A stretch of DNA of 64,000 nucleotides from Bacillus sp. ISL-34 (GCF_018613325.1 NZ_JAGGQJ010000005.1:186001-250000), one strand, 5' to 3'. Numbered from the stretch's first letter, positions 44,692 to 55,624 are shown. Made by a program: numbers and translations. Notes: a model not told the origin generated them from the letters alone.

Positions 44692-45486
44692 TCACTCCAG
44701 TATTTTTTCTTCTGTATTCAATTCAATGACCTCTCCATCAAAAGCATTCACGAAGAGATCCGTTTCGTCATCAATGACCACCCACCATGTTGGCACAAGT
44801 AAATGTGACACAGATGTCGTCTGCAGCGAATTGTAATATCCCAATTTTACATTCGTGACGTCGCTTTTGGGGTCAATATCACCATTCTGATACAATGCTC
44901 CAATGGCATTTAAAGCAGATGTCAATTCTTTAGGTTTATTGAATTTTTCGATCCCCTCTAAATACATCTGTTCATAGGAAACGATTTCACCCTTCTTGTT
45001 CAGATATAAAGTGACCTTCCCTTTACTATTATTGAAAAACATCTTTTTATCTGCCACTTGATAGCAGGTGATGGTCTGACTGATTTCATCATAGCTCCAA
45101 AAATGATACTCATTTCCATTTAATATATACTCCTTCAGGAATATATCCACGTCTGCAGCTTGAATTTCCTCCTTCATGCCAATCGGTGTTTTAAATGTAC
45201 CCACAAGCTTCTTATCATCGATGATTTTTGCTTTTTGATTTTTCAGGTTCTGTATATCTTTCTTCTCGAAAGTCTTGCTTTGGGCAATCAGGAATTGATC
45301 CGACTTTTGTTTCGGAAGTGGGGTTTCTATTGAAATTTCATCTTCTTTCAAAAGTTCATCCGTAGAGGACTCCGTGAAACTTTCATATTGTGAGTCATTA
45401 ATCTTTTCCAGGAATTGATAAAGAAGAAAAATATTCAAAATGAAGAAAACCATGATGAAAATCGACTTTGTATTATTCCAATCCAC
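44692..45486 (-). CDS. walI: WalI (YycI), regulator of the WalK kinase
   Basis: A 264-residue protein with one N-terminal membrane helix (about 9-28) and an extracytoplasmic domain made of two YycI/YycH-type folds. With WalH it sits in the membrane beside WalK and damps its activity. The start is GTG at 45486: GGAGG lies eight bases upstream and the N terminus VDWNNTKSIFI fits the family. The open frame to 45564 is an artefact of the overlapping walH end. It overlaps walH by 14 bases. Confidence 0.94.
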   Translation of the reverse strand: MDWNNTKSIFIMVFFILNIFLLYQFLEKINDSQYESFTESSTDELLKEDEISIETPLPKQKSDQFLIAQSKTFEKKDIQNLKNQKAKIIDDKKLVGTFKTPIGMKEEIQAADVDIFLKEYILNGNEYHFWSYDEISQTITCYQVADKKMFFNNSKGKVTLYLNKKGEIVSYEQMYLEGIEKFNKPKELTSALNAIGALYQNGDIDPKSDVTNVKLGYYNSLQTTSVSHLLVPTWWVVIDDETDLFVNAFDGEVIELNTEEKILE

Positions 45487-46810
45487 TTTGATCGCCTCCC
45501 GTATCTTCATCAAAAGGCACAATAAACCATTTATCGCCGATACGATAATACCAAGTGGGCTCAAGTGTAACTAGAGTTACAAGTTTGGAATCCAGGGATT
45601 TATTCAGTTTATAGCCAATCGAGATGTCCTCCACACTTTTGAAATCGATATTATCTTTCGATTTCAGCTGATTCAATACTTCTTTACCGCTTTTTAAAGT
45701 CTTTGGTGATCCTTCTGACGGGAGGACTGAGTCAAGTGAAAAGTATGGGCGTTCATAGCTATAAATTTCTTCTTTCCCCCAAATTTGCTCGATTTCTGTC
45801 ATTCCAGATTCATTGAAGGTCGGATAACCATTTACGAATAATCGGAATACCACTCGTTGTTCATTCTCCGACATATAGGCAAAGCGGTAATTGTTATTTT
45901 CCCAACCGGCATGATCATTGATGAAATCAATGCTTTTTTGCAAAAGGTCACTGGAACTGTCAAATAACTTGCTCTTTTGTGCCGGATTGATATAAGAAAT
46001 TAGGTAATTCTCTTTATTGACCGTCATAAGTCTTGTTCCGTCCGTGTATTCCTCACCGACCGAAACGGGTTCCTGGCGGACGAACTTCGGAAAATTAAAT
46101 AACGCATTTTTCAAGTTTACAATATCTAAATAGTCAATATAATATTCAAGTCTGTTGATCTCCACTGGATTTTCCGGGACGAACAGCGTCCTTTTGCTGT
46201 TTATCGTTTCGGCCGTGTATTCAGGGTGCTTATCGTAAGAACCCCTATAAAATGAATCCATGAAATTCCTTAGTTTTTTAGAGTCGACCATACCTTGATA
46301 AATCTTCTCTTGATCGTAGGAAACAAAATAAACGGCAGATTCATTACCACTGATATCCTTTTGTTTTATGATGATTCGATCAAACGAAAATTCAGGCACT
46401 TCCTTATCCGCTATATTCAATACCGTTTTATAAAGGGCAATGGGAATATCATCGGAAAATTCGATTTCAATCGATCCATCTTCATGGACAAAATCGTCAA
46501 ATTTCCTTTGCAGCCTTTTTACGGATACCTCTTTTATGCCGCTGAAACGCCATTGCGAAAATTCTTTTTCCATTTCATTTATTTCTACCGGATTGGAAGT
46601 CTGGAAATGCTGCCCATTGCCATGGAAAAGGATACTGACTGGTTTAATGACATCACTGACAATCTGGACATCGCTTTTAATCTTTATAAATTCCGACGAT
46701 TGTTCAAATGGATCATACTCAGGCTCGTACGTCCAAATGCTCCATGTCAAAAAAATGCTTGTCCCAACCAAAATAATCAGTATGATACTTTTTGCACGTT
46801 CAAAATTCAT
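45473..46810 (-). CDS. walH: WalH (YycH), regulator of the WalK kinase
   Basis: A 445-residue protein with one N-terminal membrane helix (about 8-27) and a large extracytoplasmic domain. It works with WalI to control WalK. ATG 46810 overlaps the walK stop by four bases and has GAGG ten bases upstream; a TTG at 46816 is possible but less likely. Confidence 0.94.
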   Translation of the reverse strand: MNFERAKSIILIILVGTSIFLTWSIWTYEPEYDPFEQSSEFIKIKSDVQIVSDVIKPVSILFHGNGQHFQTSNPVEINEMEKEFSQWRFSGIKEVSVKRLQRKFDDFVHEDGSIEIEFSDDIPIALYKTVLNIADKEVPEFSFDRIIIKQKDISGNESAVYFVSYDQEKIYQGMVDSKKLRNFMDSFYRGSYDKHPEYTAETINSKRTLFVPENPVEINRLEYYIDYLDIVNLKNALFNFPKFVRQEPVSVGEEYTDGTRLMTVNKENYLISYINPAQKSKLFDSSSDLLQKSIDFINDHAGWENNNYRFAYMSENEQRVVFRLFVNGYPTFNESGMTEIEQIWGKEEIYSYERPYFSLDSVLPSEGSPKTLKSGKEVLNQLKSKDNIDFKSVEDISIGYKLNKSLDSKLVTLVTLEPTWYYRIGDKWFIVPFDEDTGGDQSGLE

Positions 46811-48639
46811 GACCAATCATCCTCTTCTTCCTGTTCGTAAGGAAGTGTAAAGAACACGGTAGTTCCTTTTCCATCCACACTTTCCGCCCATATTTTCCCG
46901 CCATGCGCCACGACCATCTCTTTTGCAATCGCTAAACCAAGCCCTGTCCCGCCTAAGTTACGGGCCCTTGCTTTATCCACACGGTAGAAGCGGTCGAATA
47001 TTTTATCAATGACGTTTTTCGGGATACCCACTCCTTGATCTGTAATGCTCACAATGATAAAGCCATCGGATGCCCTGACGCGGAAAGTCACTTGACCCCC
47101 TTCAGGTGAGTACTTTAATGAGTTGGAGATTACATTATAGAGAACCTGGGTGATTTTATCTTCATCAATATCCACAAAATAAGCTTCCTTCGGCAAGTCA
47201 CGCTTAAACGTGATGTCATCATTTTTCGTCATTTCAAAACGATCGATGATATGGTCATAGAATTTATTGAAATTCACCCAGCCAGTTTTAAGCCTGTAAT
47301 CTTTACTGTCCATTTTCGAAAGCTGTAACAGATCATTAACAAGCCTGATCATTCGCTCCGTTTCATTTTGGGTCACACTTAAAAAGGATGGAGCGATTTC
47401 CTCGTCCTTCCATGCTCCTTCAGCCAATGCCTCCAGGTAACTTCTCATCGTCGTTAGCGGAGTTCGCAGTTCATGTGATACATTGGCAACAAATTCCCTG
47501 CGTTCACTCTCGATTTTTTCCTGCTCTGTTATATCATGCAAAACAGTAATCAAACCATTAACGAATCCCGTTTCCTTTTGAATGACCGAAAAGTTCCCCC
47601 TCAAAATGAAAGGCCGATTTTTTTTGCTGTAATCAAGGATAATGGACTCTCGCTCTTCCAGTAAATCCTCAAATTTATATTCTTCTTCAAGACCCAAAAC
47701 CTCAATGATCGGTTGGTTCATGACGGTTTCACTCGAGACATTCAATAATTGTGCCGCCGGTTCATTAATCAAGTTCACCCGACCGCGCCTGTCCGTTGAA
47801 ATTACGCCATCCGTCATATTGGAAAGGACAGAAGAAAGCTTGCGCCGCTCTCCTTCTGTGCTTGATTGCGACTCTTGAAGCTTTTTGGTCAAATTATTGA
47901 AAGTGACGGCAAGCTGGCCAATTTCATCATCGCCATATACCCTGACTTTTCTGGAGAAATTCCCTTTCGCCATCACCAGTGCCTGTTTTCTCATATCAGA
48001 CATTGGCCTGGTGATCGTTCGTGCGAGCAGGATCCCCAAGATGGCCGTAATGACCAGGGCGATTGCCGTACCCGTCATGAAGATACTATTGATTTCATCC
48101 ATCTGCTCAAAGACATTTTCCATCTCTGCTATTACATAGACGGCGCCAATGACCTCCCCATTTGCTTCAACGGGTGTCGAAAGGACCCAGAGCCGCCTGC
48201 CTGTTTTCTGATCCCGAAATACATCACTATATTCTTTCCCATAGATGAGCGTATTCTTAATAAGGACCTCTGTTGTCTTCTTCCCTACAATATCCTGGTT
48301 ACTTAGGGCTGAAGTTCCGATCACGCGTCTGCTGCGGGTGTCGATGACACGTACTTCCGAAATATCATTCGATGAATTATCCCGGTCTTTCAATATCGTA
48401 TCAATCGCTTCTTCGAGGGTTGGATCTTCCTCTCCCCTCTCTTTTTCCATTTCCTCACCAATGCTGTAGGTAAGCAGGTTAACGTGGCCTTTTATTGATT
48501 TCGTAAAGTTCCCGACAAGATTTTCTTCCAATTCCCCAACAAAATATACCCCGATTATTTGCATCGCTACGAAAATGAGCAAAACATAAATCAGAACAAA
48601 TTTAAAATGAATTGAGCGAAAAAAACCAACCTTTTTCAT
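46807..48639 (-). CDS. walK: Essential sensor histidine kinase WalK
   Basis: A 610-residue kinase with membrane helices at about 13-34 and 185-205, an extracytoplasmic sensor domain between them, then HAMP, PAS (about 265-370), HisKA (FVANVSHELRTPLTT) and an ATPase domain (GGTGLGLAIAKEM near 577). It monitors cell-wall synthesis (lipid II or cleavage products) and phosphorylates WalR. ATG 48639 has AGGAG eight bases upstream and lies five bases after walR. Confidence 0.97.
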   Translation of the reverse strand: MKKVGFFRSIHFKFVLIYVLLIFVAMQIIGVYFVGELEENLVGNFTKSIKGHVNLLTYSIGEEMEKERGEEDPTLEEAIDTILKDRDNSSNDISEVRVIDTRSRRVIGTSALSNQDIVGKKTTEVLIKNTLIYGKEYSDVFRDQKTGRRLWVLSTPVEANGEVIGAVYVIAEMENVFEQMDEINSIFMTGTAIALVITAILGILLARTITRPMSDMRKQALVMAKGNFSRKVRVYGDDEIGQLAVTFNNLTKKLQESQSSTEGERRKLSSVLSNMTDGVISTDRRGRVNLINEPAAQLLNVSSETVMNQPIIEVLGLEEEYKFEDLLEERESIILDYSKKNRPFILRGNFSVIQKETGFVNGLITVLHDITEQEKIESERREFVANVSHELRTPLTTMRSYLEALAEGAWKDEEIAPSFLSVTQNETERMIRLVNDLLQLSKMDSKDYRLKTGWVNFNKFYDHIIDRFEMTKNDDITFKRDLPKEAYFVDIDEDKITQVLYNVISNSLKYSPEGGQVTFRVRASDGFIIVSITDQGVGIPKNVIDKIFDRFYRVDKARARNLGGTGLGLAIAKEMVVAHGGKIWAESVDGKGTTVFFTLPYEQEEEDDWS

Positions 48640-48644
48640 AGAAA

Positions 48645-49352
48645 CTACTCCTGTTCAGGGTTACGCAGGTAATAACCGACCCCTCTTCTAGTTACAATCC
48701 AGCCAGGATGGCTTGGATTGTCTTCAATCTTCTCACGAAGACGTCTGACCGTTACATCGACCGTCCGTACATCACCAAAATAATCATAGCCCCACACGGT
48801 TTGTAATAAGTGCTCCCTTGTCATGACCTGACCGATGTGCTTTGCTAAGTAATGAAGCAACTCAAATTCGCGATGCGTTAATTCAATCGTATCGCCCCGC
48901 TTGGATACGACATAGGCATCCGGATGGATAGTGAGCGTTCCTATCGTAATTTCCTTCGGTTCATTTTCTTGATCGGGAACCGGAACAGCTTGCTGACGTC
49001 TTAAGTTCGCCTTAACACGGGCAATTATTTCCCGGGTACTAAATGGCTTTGTCACATAGTCGTCTGCACCAAGTTCCAATCCTAAGACCTTATCTATCTC
49101 TGAATCTTTTGCCGTTAACATGATGATCGGCGTTTCATACTTCTTCCTTACTTCCCTGCAAACTTCCATCCCATCGCGCTGCGGCAGCATGATATCTAGT
49201 AAAATCAAATCAGGTTGCCGTTCTTCCACCATTTTGAGGGCTTCATTGCCATCATAAGCACAAAAAACTTCATAGCCTTCTTTTTTTAGATTGAATTGTA
49301 ATATATCAGCAATTGGCTTTTCGTCATCCACTACCAGAATCTTTTTATCCAT
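48645..49352 (-). CDS. walR: Essential response regulator WalR
   Basis: A 235-residue OmpR-family regulator, first in the wal operon. Receiver Asp53 in [11 protein letters not shown], Lys in [11 protein letters not shown] near 103; winged-helix domain from about 130 ([16 protein letters not shown]) to RRGVGYYL. It binds pairs of TGTWAH hexamers five bases apart and controls autolysins and wall metabolism. A full match to such a site lies before the M23 peptidase gene at 51361-51377. The 280-base gap upstream should hold the promoter, but no hexamer pair stood out. Confidence 0.97.
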   Translation of the reverse strand: MDKKILVVDDEKPIADILQFNLKKEGYEVFCAYDGNEALKMVEERQPDLILLDIMLPQRDGMEVCREVRKKYETPIIMLTAKDSEIDKVLGLELGADDYVTKPFSTREIIARVKANLRRQQAVPVPDQENEPKEITIGTLTIHPDAYVVSKRGDTIELTHREFELLHYLAKHIGQVMTREHLLQTVWGYDYFGDVRTVDVTVRRLREKIEDNPSHPGWIVTRRGVGYYLRNPEQE

Positions 49353-49597
49353 GTACTTATCTCCTTTTTAATAACTGAACTGAATCTATTAAAAACCGTG
49401 TCCTTATCCGGGACCTTATTCACTTTTCCTTCTGCTTGCACCATCCTGGCAACCTAGTTCAGCAAAGTTATATACATATACCCAATAAAAGGGGCTGAAC
49501 ACCGGAATGAAAGCAAATTGTCTCTATTCTACTTTATCATTTTATAGGCATTAAATCACCTTTTTCCTATTATTCTCATCTATGTATGGATGCAGAA

Positions 49598-49626
49598 GAA
49601 GTCTTCGAATATTTTTCGAAGACTTC
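49598..49626 (-). terminator. Hairpin after the M23 peptidase gene
   Basis: Perfect 12-base inverted repeat GAAGTCTTCGAA/TTCGAAGACTTC seven bases past the stop. The T run on the minus strand is poor, so termination may be weak. Confidence 0.6.
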
Positions 49627-49632
49627 CATCGA

Positions 49633-51051
49633 TTACTGACTTATATAGTTTAAGGGATTAACGAGAGACCCATTTTTATATATTTCAAAATGGAGGTGGA
49701 CACCAGTCGAGTGCCCTGTTGAACCCATCATGCCAATTTTCATGCCTTTTTCAATCTTTTGTCCTGCTTTTACATCTATTGAATCCAAATGGGCATATAT
49801 TGTCTTATACCCATTATTATGATTGATCGTTATCTTGTTACCATATCCTCCGGAGTTTCCGGCAGTTTCGATTATCCCATGATCTGCTGCCGATATGGTC
49901 CTGGTGGTTGGCCGGGCAATATCAATACCTTTATGAAGTTTCCCCCAGCGCTGGCCCTGCTTACTGGAAATATAGCCCCCATCTGCAGGCCATGAATATG
50001 TACCGCTGCCCTGTGAAGGAATGACCTTCGTGCCTTTTCTGGTGATTTCTGTTTTGACGTTTTCCGTGACTTCTTTTTTTACGATCGTTTCACTGATTTT
50101 CTTTCCGTTTGTTTCAGATACATTATAGGTGAACCCAAGAATCCCCTCATTCCCTATTTGTTCAGTAATGAGTTCGCCCTTAGGAAGTTCGTCATCTTCC
50201 TTCACTTTCTTTTCAAAAGGAATTCTCTCTTCCTTAAATACTTCTCTTTCTACCATAACGTTCACATAGGGGGCACGCTGGGTCACATAGAGACGCTCGC
50301 CCTCTTTAACACCCTTGTTCTCATCCTGTCCCGGATTTAGCTCCAGCAGTTGATCCAGGTCCATATCATGCCTAGTGGCAATGGCTTCAAGATCCTCATC
50401 TTCCTTAGCCTCATAGATCGTCGTTTCTTCCTTTCCTTCTTCTATCATGGAAAGGGTTTCATCGACACTCTTGATTTCGTCTGGATATACCATTGTCTCT
50501 TTAAACGTAACGGGAAGTGAATATTCGATGTCCAGAATTCTACTTCCTGGCTCTTCTAACGAATCCGCATCTTTTTCATTTACTTTTTTACCTGATTCGT
50601 ATTCAGCGTATTCCTCTTCATTTACGTATAATAACGTGATTTTCTTCAGAACGTCCTCGGCATCTTCCTTTGACGCAACATAAGCGACAGCCTGATTATC
50701 TATGTCGATTTCATACGCCTCTGCCTTCACATTCAACTGATCCTGGATTCCCTTAACAGCCTGGTCCTCTTTTACCTCTTCATTGAATACCTTTTCAGGT
50801 ACAAACGTCAGCTGTGTCTCCTTATCGAATGTAAAGTCAGGATAATCTTCCTGTGCTTCTTCTACCTTATCGGCTACGATCTTTTCGATTTCCGTTTCAT
50901 CCGTCACACTTCCGATGAACTCATCGTTAAGATAAACATGCTGTATGGTCGCAGTTTCCGATAGCCCAGCAGCAGTTGCCCGATTTCCTGCAAGCACTAA
51001 AATGACGGAAACCATCAACAGGATGATCCCCTTGCCTTTTGAGCTAAACAT
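49633..51051 (-). CDS. Secreted LysM/G5/M23 peptidoglycan endopeptidase
   Basis: A 472-residue secreted protein: signal peptide (about 1-28), a helical N-terminal region, a LysM-like wall-binding stretch (IYEAKEDEDLEAIATRHDMD near 215), a G5 domain (about 265-345) and a C-terminal M23 domain. Zinc ligands are in HKGIDIA near 375 and HLHFEI near 453, so the active site looks intact. It would cut peptide cross-links in the wall. It sits upstream of walR on the same strand and has a WalR-type site 310 bases before its start, which suggests it belongs to the WalR regulon. Confidence 0.9.
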   Translation of the reverse strand: MFSSKGKGIILLMVSVILVLAGNRATAAGLSETATIQHVYLNDEFIGSVTDETEIEKIVADKVEEAQEDYPDFTFDKETQLTFVPEKVFNEEVKEDQAVKGIQDQLNVKAEAYEIDIDNQAVAYVASKEDAEDVLKKITLLYVNEEEYAEYESGKKVNEKDADSLEEPGSRILDIEYSLPVTFKETMVYPDEIKSVDETLSMIEEGKEETTIYEAKEDEDLEAIATRHDMDLDQLLELNPGQDENKGVKEGERLYVTQRAPYVNVMVEREVFKEERIPFEKKVKEDDELPKGELITEQIGNEGILGFTYNVSETNGKKISETIVKKEVTENVKTEITRKGTKVIPSQGSGTYSWPADGGYISSKQGQRWGKLHKGIDIARPTTRTISAADHGIIETAGNSGGYGNKITINHNNGYKTIYAHLDSIDVKAGQKIEKGMKIGMMGSTGHSTGVHLHFEIYKNGSLVNPLNYISQ

Positions 51052-51330
51052 ATATTGTCCTCCTTAACGGCTCAGTCACCAATTAAGAAACTAATCAAAT
51101 TTATTTTGAGATTTATTAGTCCAATTTAAATATCCAAATGCTCATGACTGATTTAATGATTTTTATCACTCATAACTCTACCATATTAGGAAAAAAAACA
51201 AGAAACAGACTTCATAATGTAATAGAACTGTATAAATGGTGACAACATGTACCAATAAATATGGTAATGGGAAAGGTTCAATAAACTGCGGAAAGAGGGG
51301 TGGACCTAAGCCTGGTAAGGTTAAAAGCGA

Positions 51331-51377
51331 GTTATATGCCGAATTGGTCTAAATTGGTATGTTACAAATCGTTAACA
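51331..51377 (-). promoter_or_regulatory. WalR box with adjoining promoter
   Basis: Minus strand: TGTTAA CGATT TGTAAC (51377-51361) is an exact match to TGTWAH-N5-TGTWAH. TATAAC at 51336-51331 lies 24 bases further; with a 17-base spacer its -35 would be TACCAA, one base beyond the WalR box. A poor -35 beside an activator site fits activation. The leader to the M23 gene would be about 275 bases. Confidence 0.6.
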
Positions 51378-51421
51378 ATCTAATAACAAGATTTCTTTCA
51401 AAATACATCTGGATGCAAAAC

Positions 51422-51449
51422 AAAAAAACGCCCTAAAGGAAAGGCGTTT
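51422..51449 (-). terminator. Terminator after the tRNA cluster
   Basis: AAACGCC pairs with GGCGTTT and is followed by seven T on the minus strand. Confidence 0.85.
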
Positions 51450-51458
51450 ATAAAAGGA

Positions 51459-51531
51459 TGGCTCAGGACGGAATCGAACCGCCGACACAAGGATTTTCAG
51501 TCCTTTGCTCTACCGACTGAGCTACTGAGCC
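51459..51531 (-). tRNA. tRNA-Phe (GAA)
   Basis: Full cloverleaf on the minus strand: acceptor GGCTCAG/CTGAGCC, anticodon loop CTGAAAA, T arm GGCGGTTCGATTCCGTC. CCA is not encoded. It is the last of a four-tRNA cluster (Lys-Glu-Asp-Phe) and is followed by a terminator. Confidence 0.97.
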
Positions 51532-51560
51532 AAATATTCTATTTTAGAATAAAAATAAAA

Positions 51561-51636
51561 TGGCGGTCCCGACGGGAATCGAACCCGCGATCTCCTGCGT
51601 GACAGGCAGGCATGTTAACCGCTACACCACGGGACC
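51561..51636 (-). tRNA. tRNA-Asp (GTC)
   Basis: Acceptor GGTCCCG/CGGGACC, anticodon loop CTGTCAC, T arm CGGGTTCGATTCCCG; 3' CCA is encoded. Confidence 0.97.
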
Positions 51637-51659
51637 AGTAAAGCATTTATATAAAGAAG

Positions 51660-51731
51660 TGACCCATACGGGATTCGAACCCGTGTTACCGCCGTGAAAG
51701 GGCGGTGTCTTAACCGCTTGACCAATGGGCC
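51660..51731 (-). tRNA. tRNA-Glu (TTC)
   Basis: Acceptor GGCCCAT/ATGGGTC, anticodon loop CTTTCAC, T arm CGGGTTCGAATCCCG; CCA is not encoded. Confidence 0.96.
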
Positions 51732-51739
51732 GGAAAAAA

Positions 51740-51815
51740 TGGTGAGCCATGAAGGATTCGAACCTTCGACCCTCTGATTAAAAGTCAGATGCTCTACCAA
51801 CTGAGCTAATGGCTC
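51740..51815 (-). tRNA. tRNA-Lys (TTT)
   Basis: Acceptor GAGCCAT/ATGGCTC, anticodon loop CTTTTAA, T arm AAGGTTCGAATCCTT; 3' CCA is encoded. It is the first tRNA of the cluster. Confidence 0.97.
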
Positions 51816-51826
51816 GTTCTAATGAA

Positions 51827-51872
51827 ATGTTTCTTTGCAGGATGTTTCTTTGCAGGATGTTAACTTAACATC
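51827..51872. repeat. 15-base tandem duplication plus palindrome
   Basis: ATGTTTCTTTGCAGG occurs twice in a row (51827-51841, 51842-51856) and runs into the perfect 17-base palindrome GATGTTAACTTAACATC (51856-51872), just upstream of tRNA-Lys. The rest of 51873-52050 is AT-rich with no gene. Confidence 0.7.
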
Positions 51873-52051
51873 TGCAGCTTGTTAATGGCTTGTTCTATTG
51901 TGACGACGCTTTTGATAATATCATGGTTAATATAGTTTAGGCAATAGTTTTTTGAAATAAAATTATTTTTTTCTTATTTTTTTTCATTTTCCTTCCGCTT
52001 TATCCATTCTAACGATCGTGACAGGTGACGCATGGATGTTAATAACGAAAG

Positions 52052-52082
52052 AAGAGCCGGCAAAAAAGCCAGCTCCTTTTTC
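52052..52082 (-). terminator. Terminator after purA
   Basis: GGAGCTGGC pairs with GCCGGCTC (one wobble) just past purA, with a short T-rich tail. Confidence 0.65.
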
Positions 52083-52087
52083 TTGAA

Positions 52088-53431
<1,344 letters not shown>

Positions 53432-53446
53432 TTATCAAACAAACCT

Positions 53447-53476
53447 ATTTTATCAATAATCCAAACTGGAAGTCAA
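53447..53476 (-). promoter_or_regulatory. Sigma-A promoter of purA
   Basis: Minus strand TTGACT (53476-53471), 18-base spacer, TAAAAT (53452-53447). Confidence 0.7.
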
Positions 53477-53479
53477 TAC

Positions 53480-53524
53480 AAAATCCGAACAATACACTTT
53501 TCAATAAATACTTTGTTCGTAAAT
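53480..53524. promoter_or_regulatory. Paired PurBoxes (PurR operator) of purA
   Basis: AAAATCCGAACAATA (53480-53494) and, inverted, ACTTTGTTCGTAAAT (53510-53524), 15 bases apart. Both have the central CGAAC/GTTCG of the Bacillus PurBox and lie just upstream of the purA -35. This predicts PurR repression relieved by PRPP. Confidence 0.75.
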
Positions 53525-53635
53525 ATAAGAAAAATTCTTTCCGGTTTTACATTGGGTTTTGGATTGTCAATTATTATTGTGCCCTTAGATTACTATTTCT
53601 ATTATCACAAGGCCGTTTCTTTTTCCCAAAACATA

Positions 53636-53664
53636 GAAAGCCCGCCATTGCATGAATGGCAGGC
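53636..53664 (-). terminator. Terminator after dnaB
   Basis: GCC.GCCATT pairs with AATGGC.GGC, followed on the minus strand by a T-rich stretch. Confidence 0.65.
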
Positions 53665-53670
53665 AGTTCC

Positions 53671-55035
53671 CTATGCGCCGGGAGACATCGAATCATCATC
53701 GAAGCGGCGTTCGAGGTTAACGAATTTATTATATTCTTTTACGAATGCAAGCGAAACCGTGCCTACTGGACCATTACGCTGTTTCGCTATAATGATTTCA
53801 ATGATATTTTTGTTCTCGGATTCTTTATCATAATAATCATCACGGTATAAGAATGCGACGATATCAGCATCTTGCTCGATACTCCCTGATTCCCGGATAT
53901 CAGACATCATCGGGCGCTTATCCTGACGCTGCTCCACTCCCCGCGATAGCTGGGAAAGGGCGATGACGGGCACTTTAAGTTCACGGGCGAGCGCTTTGAG
54001 TGAACGTGAAATCTCGGATACCTCTTGCTGACGGTTGTCGCCTGAACGACCATCGCCTTGAATCAGCTGCAGGTAATCGATCAATATCATGCCAAGGCCA
54101 TGTTCCTGCTTCAAACGACGGCATTTTGAACGGATTTCACCAATCCTCACACCTGGCGTATCATCGATATAAATGCCGGCATTCGACAAGCTTCCCATCG
54201 CCATCGTCAGTTTACGCCAATCCTCATCAGTTAAGGAACCTGTCCGTAAATTCTGGGCGTTGATATTTCCTTCAGCACAGAGCATACGCATAACGAGCTG
54301 CTCTGCACCCATTTCAAGACTGAAAATCGCTACATTCTCCTCCGTTTTGGTCGCAACGTTTTGAGCGATATTCAATGCAAAAGCGGTTTTACCAACCGAA
54401 GGACGGGCACCCACTATGATAAGGTCATTACGTTGGAACCCTGCCGTCATTCGATCCAGTTCAGCAAATCCTGTCGGTATTCCCGTGACATCCCCTTTAC
54501 GGGTAGTCAAAATTTCTATGTTATCGTACGTCGCAACCAATACATCCTTAATATTTTGAAAAGACCCGGAATTCTTACGCTGGGCCACTTCCATGATCGT
54601 TTTTTCTGCTTCCCCGAGCAGCTCCTCGACCTCGTCCTCGCGACTGTAGCCTTCCTGAGCGATGTTCGTCGCTGTCCTGATCAAACGACGCAGCAATGAC
54701 TTCTCCTCGACGATGCGGGCATAATATTCAATATTGGCCGCGGTAGGCACCGATCCGGCCAATTCACTTAAATAAGACACTCCGCCAACTTCTTCAAGGT
54801 TTTTAGTCGCAGCCAGTTCCTCTGTCACCGTGATCAAATCGACAGCTTTTCCTTCGTCATTCAATTTAAGCATCACATTAAAGATTTTTTGATGAGAGCT
54901 TCTGTAAAAATCCTCCGGAATCAAAACTTCCGACGTAACGGTCAATGAAGAGGGCTCAAGAAAAATGGCGCCTAGTACAGCCTGTTCGGCTTCTATATTT
55001 TGAGGGGGAATCCTATCCTGAAATTGTTCTATCAT
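53671..55035 (-). CDS. dnaB: Replicative DNA helicase (DnaB; called DnaC in B. subtilis)
   Basis: A 454-residue hexameric helicase. N-terminal collar domain (IEAEQAVLGAIF near 14) and RecA-like C-terminal domain with Walker A GARPSVGKT near 207, Walker B MILIDYLQL near 312 and the arginine-finger region QRNGPVGTV near 433. It unwinds DNA ahead of the replication fork. It ends 290 bases from the purA start, and the rplI gene lies 139 bases upstream. Confidence 0.97.
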   Translation of the reverse strand: MIEQFQDRIPPQNIEAEQAVLGAIFLEPSSLTVTSEVLIPEDFYRSSHQKIFNVMLKLNDEGKAVDLITVTEELAATKNLEEVGGVSYLSELAGSVPTAANIEYYARIVEEKSLLRRLIRTATNIAQEGYSREDEVEELLGEAEKTIMEVAQRKNSGSFQNIKDVLVATYDNIEILTTRKGDVTGIPTGFAELDRMTAGFQRNDLIIVGARPSVGKTAFALNIAQNVATKTEENVAIFSLEMGAEQLVMRMLCAEGNINAQNLRTGSLTDEDWRKLTMAMGSLSNAGIYIDDTPGVRIGEIRSKCRRLKQEHGLGMILIDYLQLIQGDGRSGDNRQQEVSEISRSLKALARELKVPVIALSQLSRGVEQRQDKRPMMSDIRESGSIEQDADIVAFLYRDDYYDKESENKNIIEIIIAKQRNGPVGTVSLAFVKEYNKFVNLERRFDDDSMSPGA

Positions 55036-55174
55036 ATCTTAAAACCTCCCATTCTAAGAGGATACCTTTATATGTTTCTAGTAAAAAAGAAAAAAGTGAA
55101 AGGACAACGTGCCCAATCACATTTTTTGTCTATCTCTATTTTATCAATTTTTCACAGATATGAAACAGCTAAAA

Positions 55175-55624
55175 TTAGTTAATTTCTTTCACATGCACAG
55201 TCAGTGTCGCAGTGACCTCAGGATGAAGCTTGACTGGAACCTTTGTATGCCCTAAAGAACGGATGCCCTCTGCAAGCTCCATTTTACGCTTATCAACCTT
55301 GATACCGTGCTTTTTCTGAAGCTCCGATGCAATTTGTTTAGTCGTGATGGAACCGAATAAACGCCCGCCCTCACCGGCTTTGGCGGATAGTTCAACCGTT
55401 AATTTCTCCAGCTGCACTTTCAATTCTTCAGCATGCTGCAGCTCTTCTGCCGCAAGTGATTCTTCTTTATTTTTCTGAGCTTCCAAAGTTTTTACATTTG
55501 TATTATTTGCTTCAACGGCCAATCCTTGTTTAAGCAGGAAATTATGTGCATAACCATCTGCAACATTTTTAACTTCCCCTTTTTTCCCTTTACCTTTAAC
55601 GTCTTTTAGAAATATTACTTTCAT
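55175..55624 (-). CDS. rplI: 50S ribosomal protein L9
   Basis: A 149-residue protein with the L9 pattern: N-terminal [18 protein letters not shown] and [13 protein letters not shown], long central helix, and C-terminal rRNA-binding domain. Full length. Its ATG overlaps the gdpP stop in an ATGA junction, so translation is coupled. Confidence 0.98.
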   Translation of the reverse strand: MKVIFLKDVKGKGKKGEVKNVADGYAHNFLLKQGLAVEANNTNVKTLEAQKNKEESLAAEELQHAEELKVQLEKLTVELSAKAGEGGRLFGSITTKQIASELQKKHGIKVDKRKMELAEGIRSLGHTKVPVKLHPEVTATLTVHVKEIN

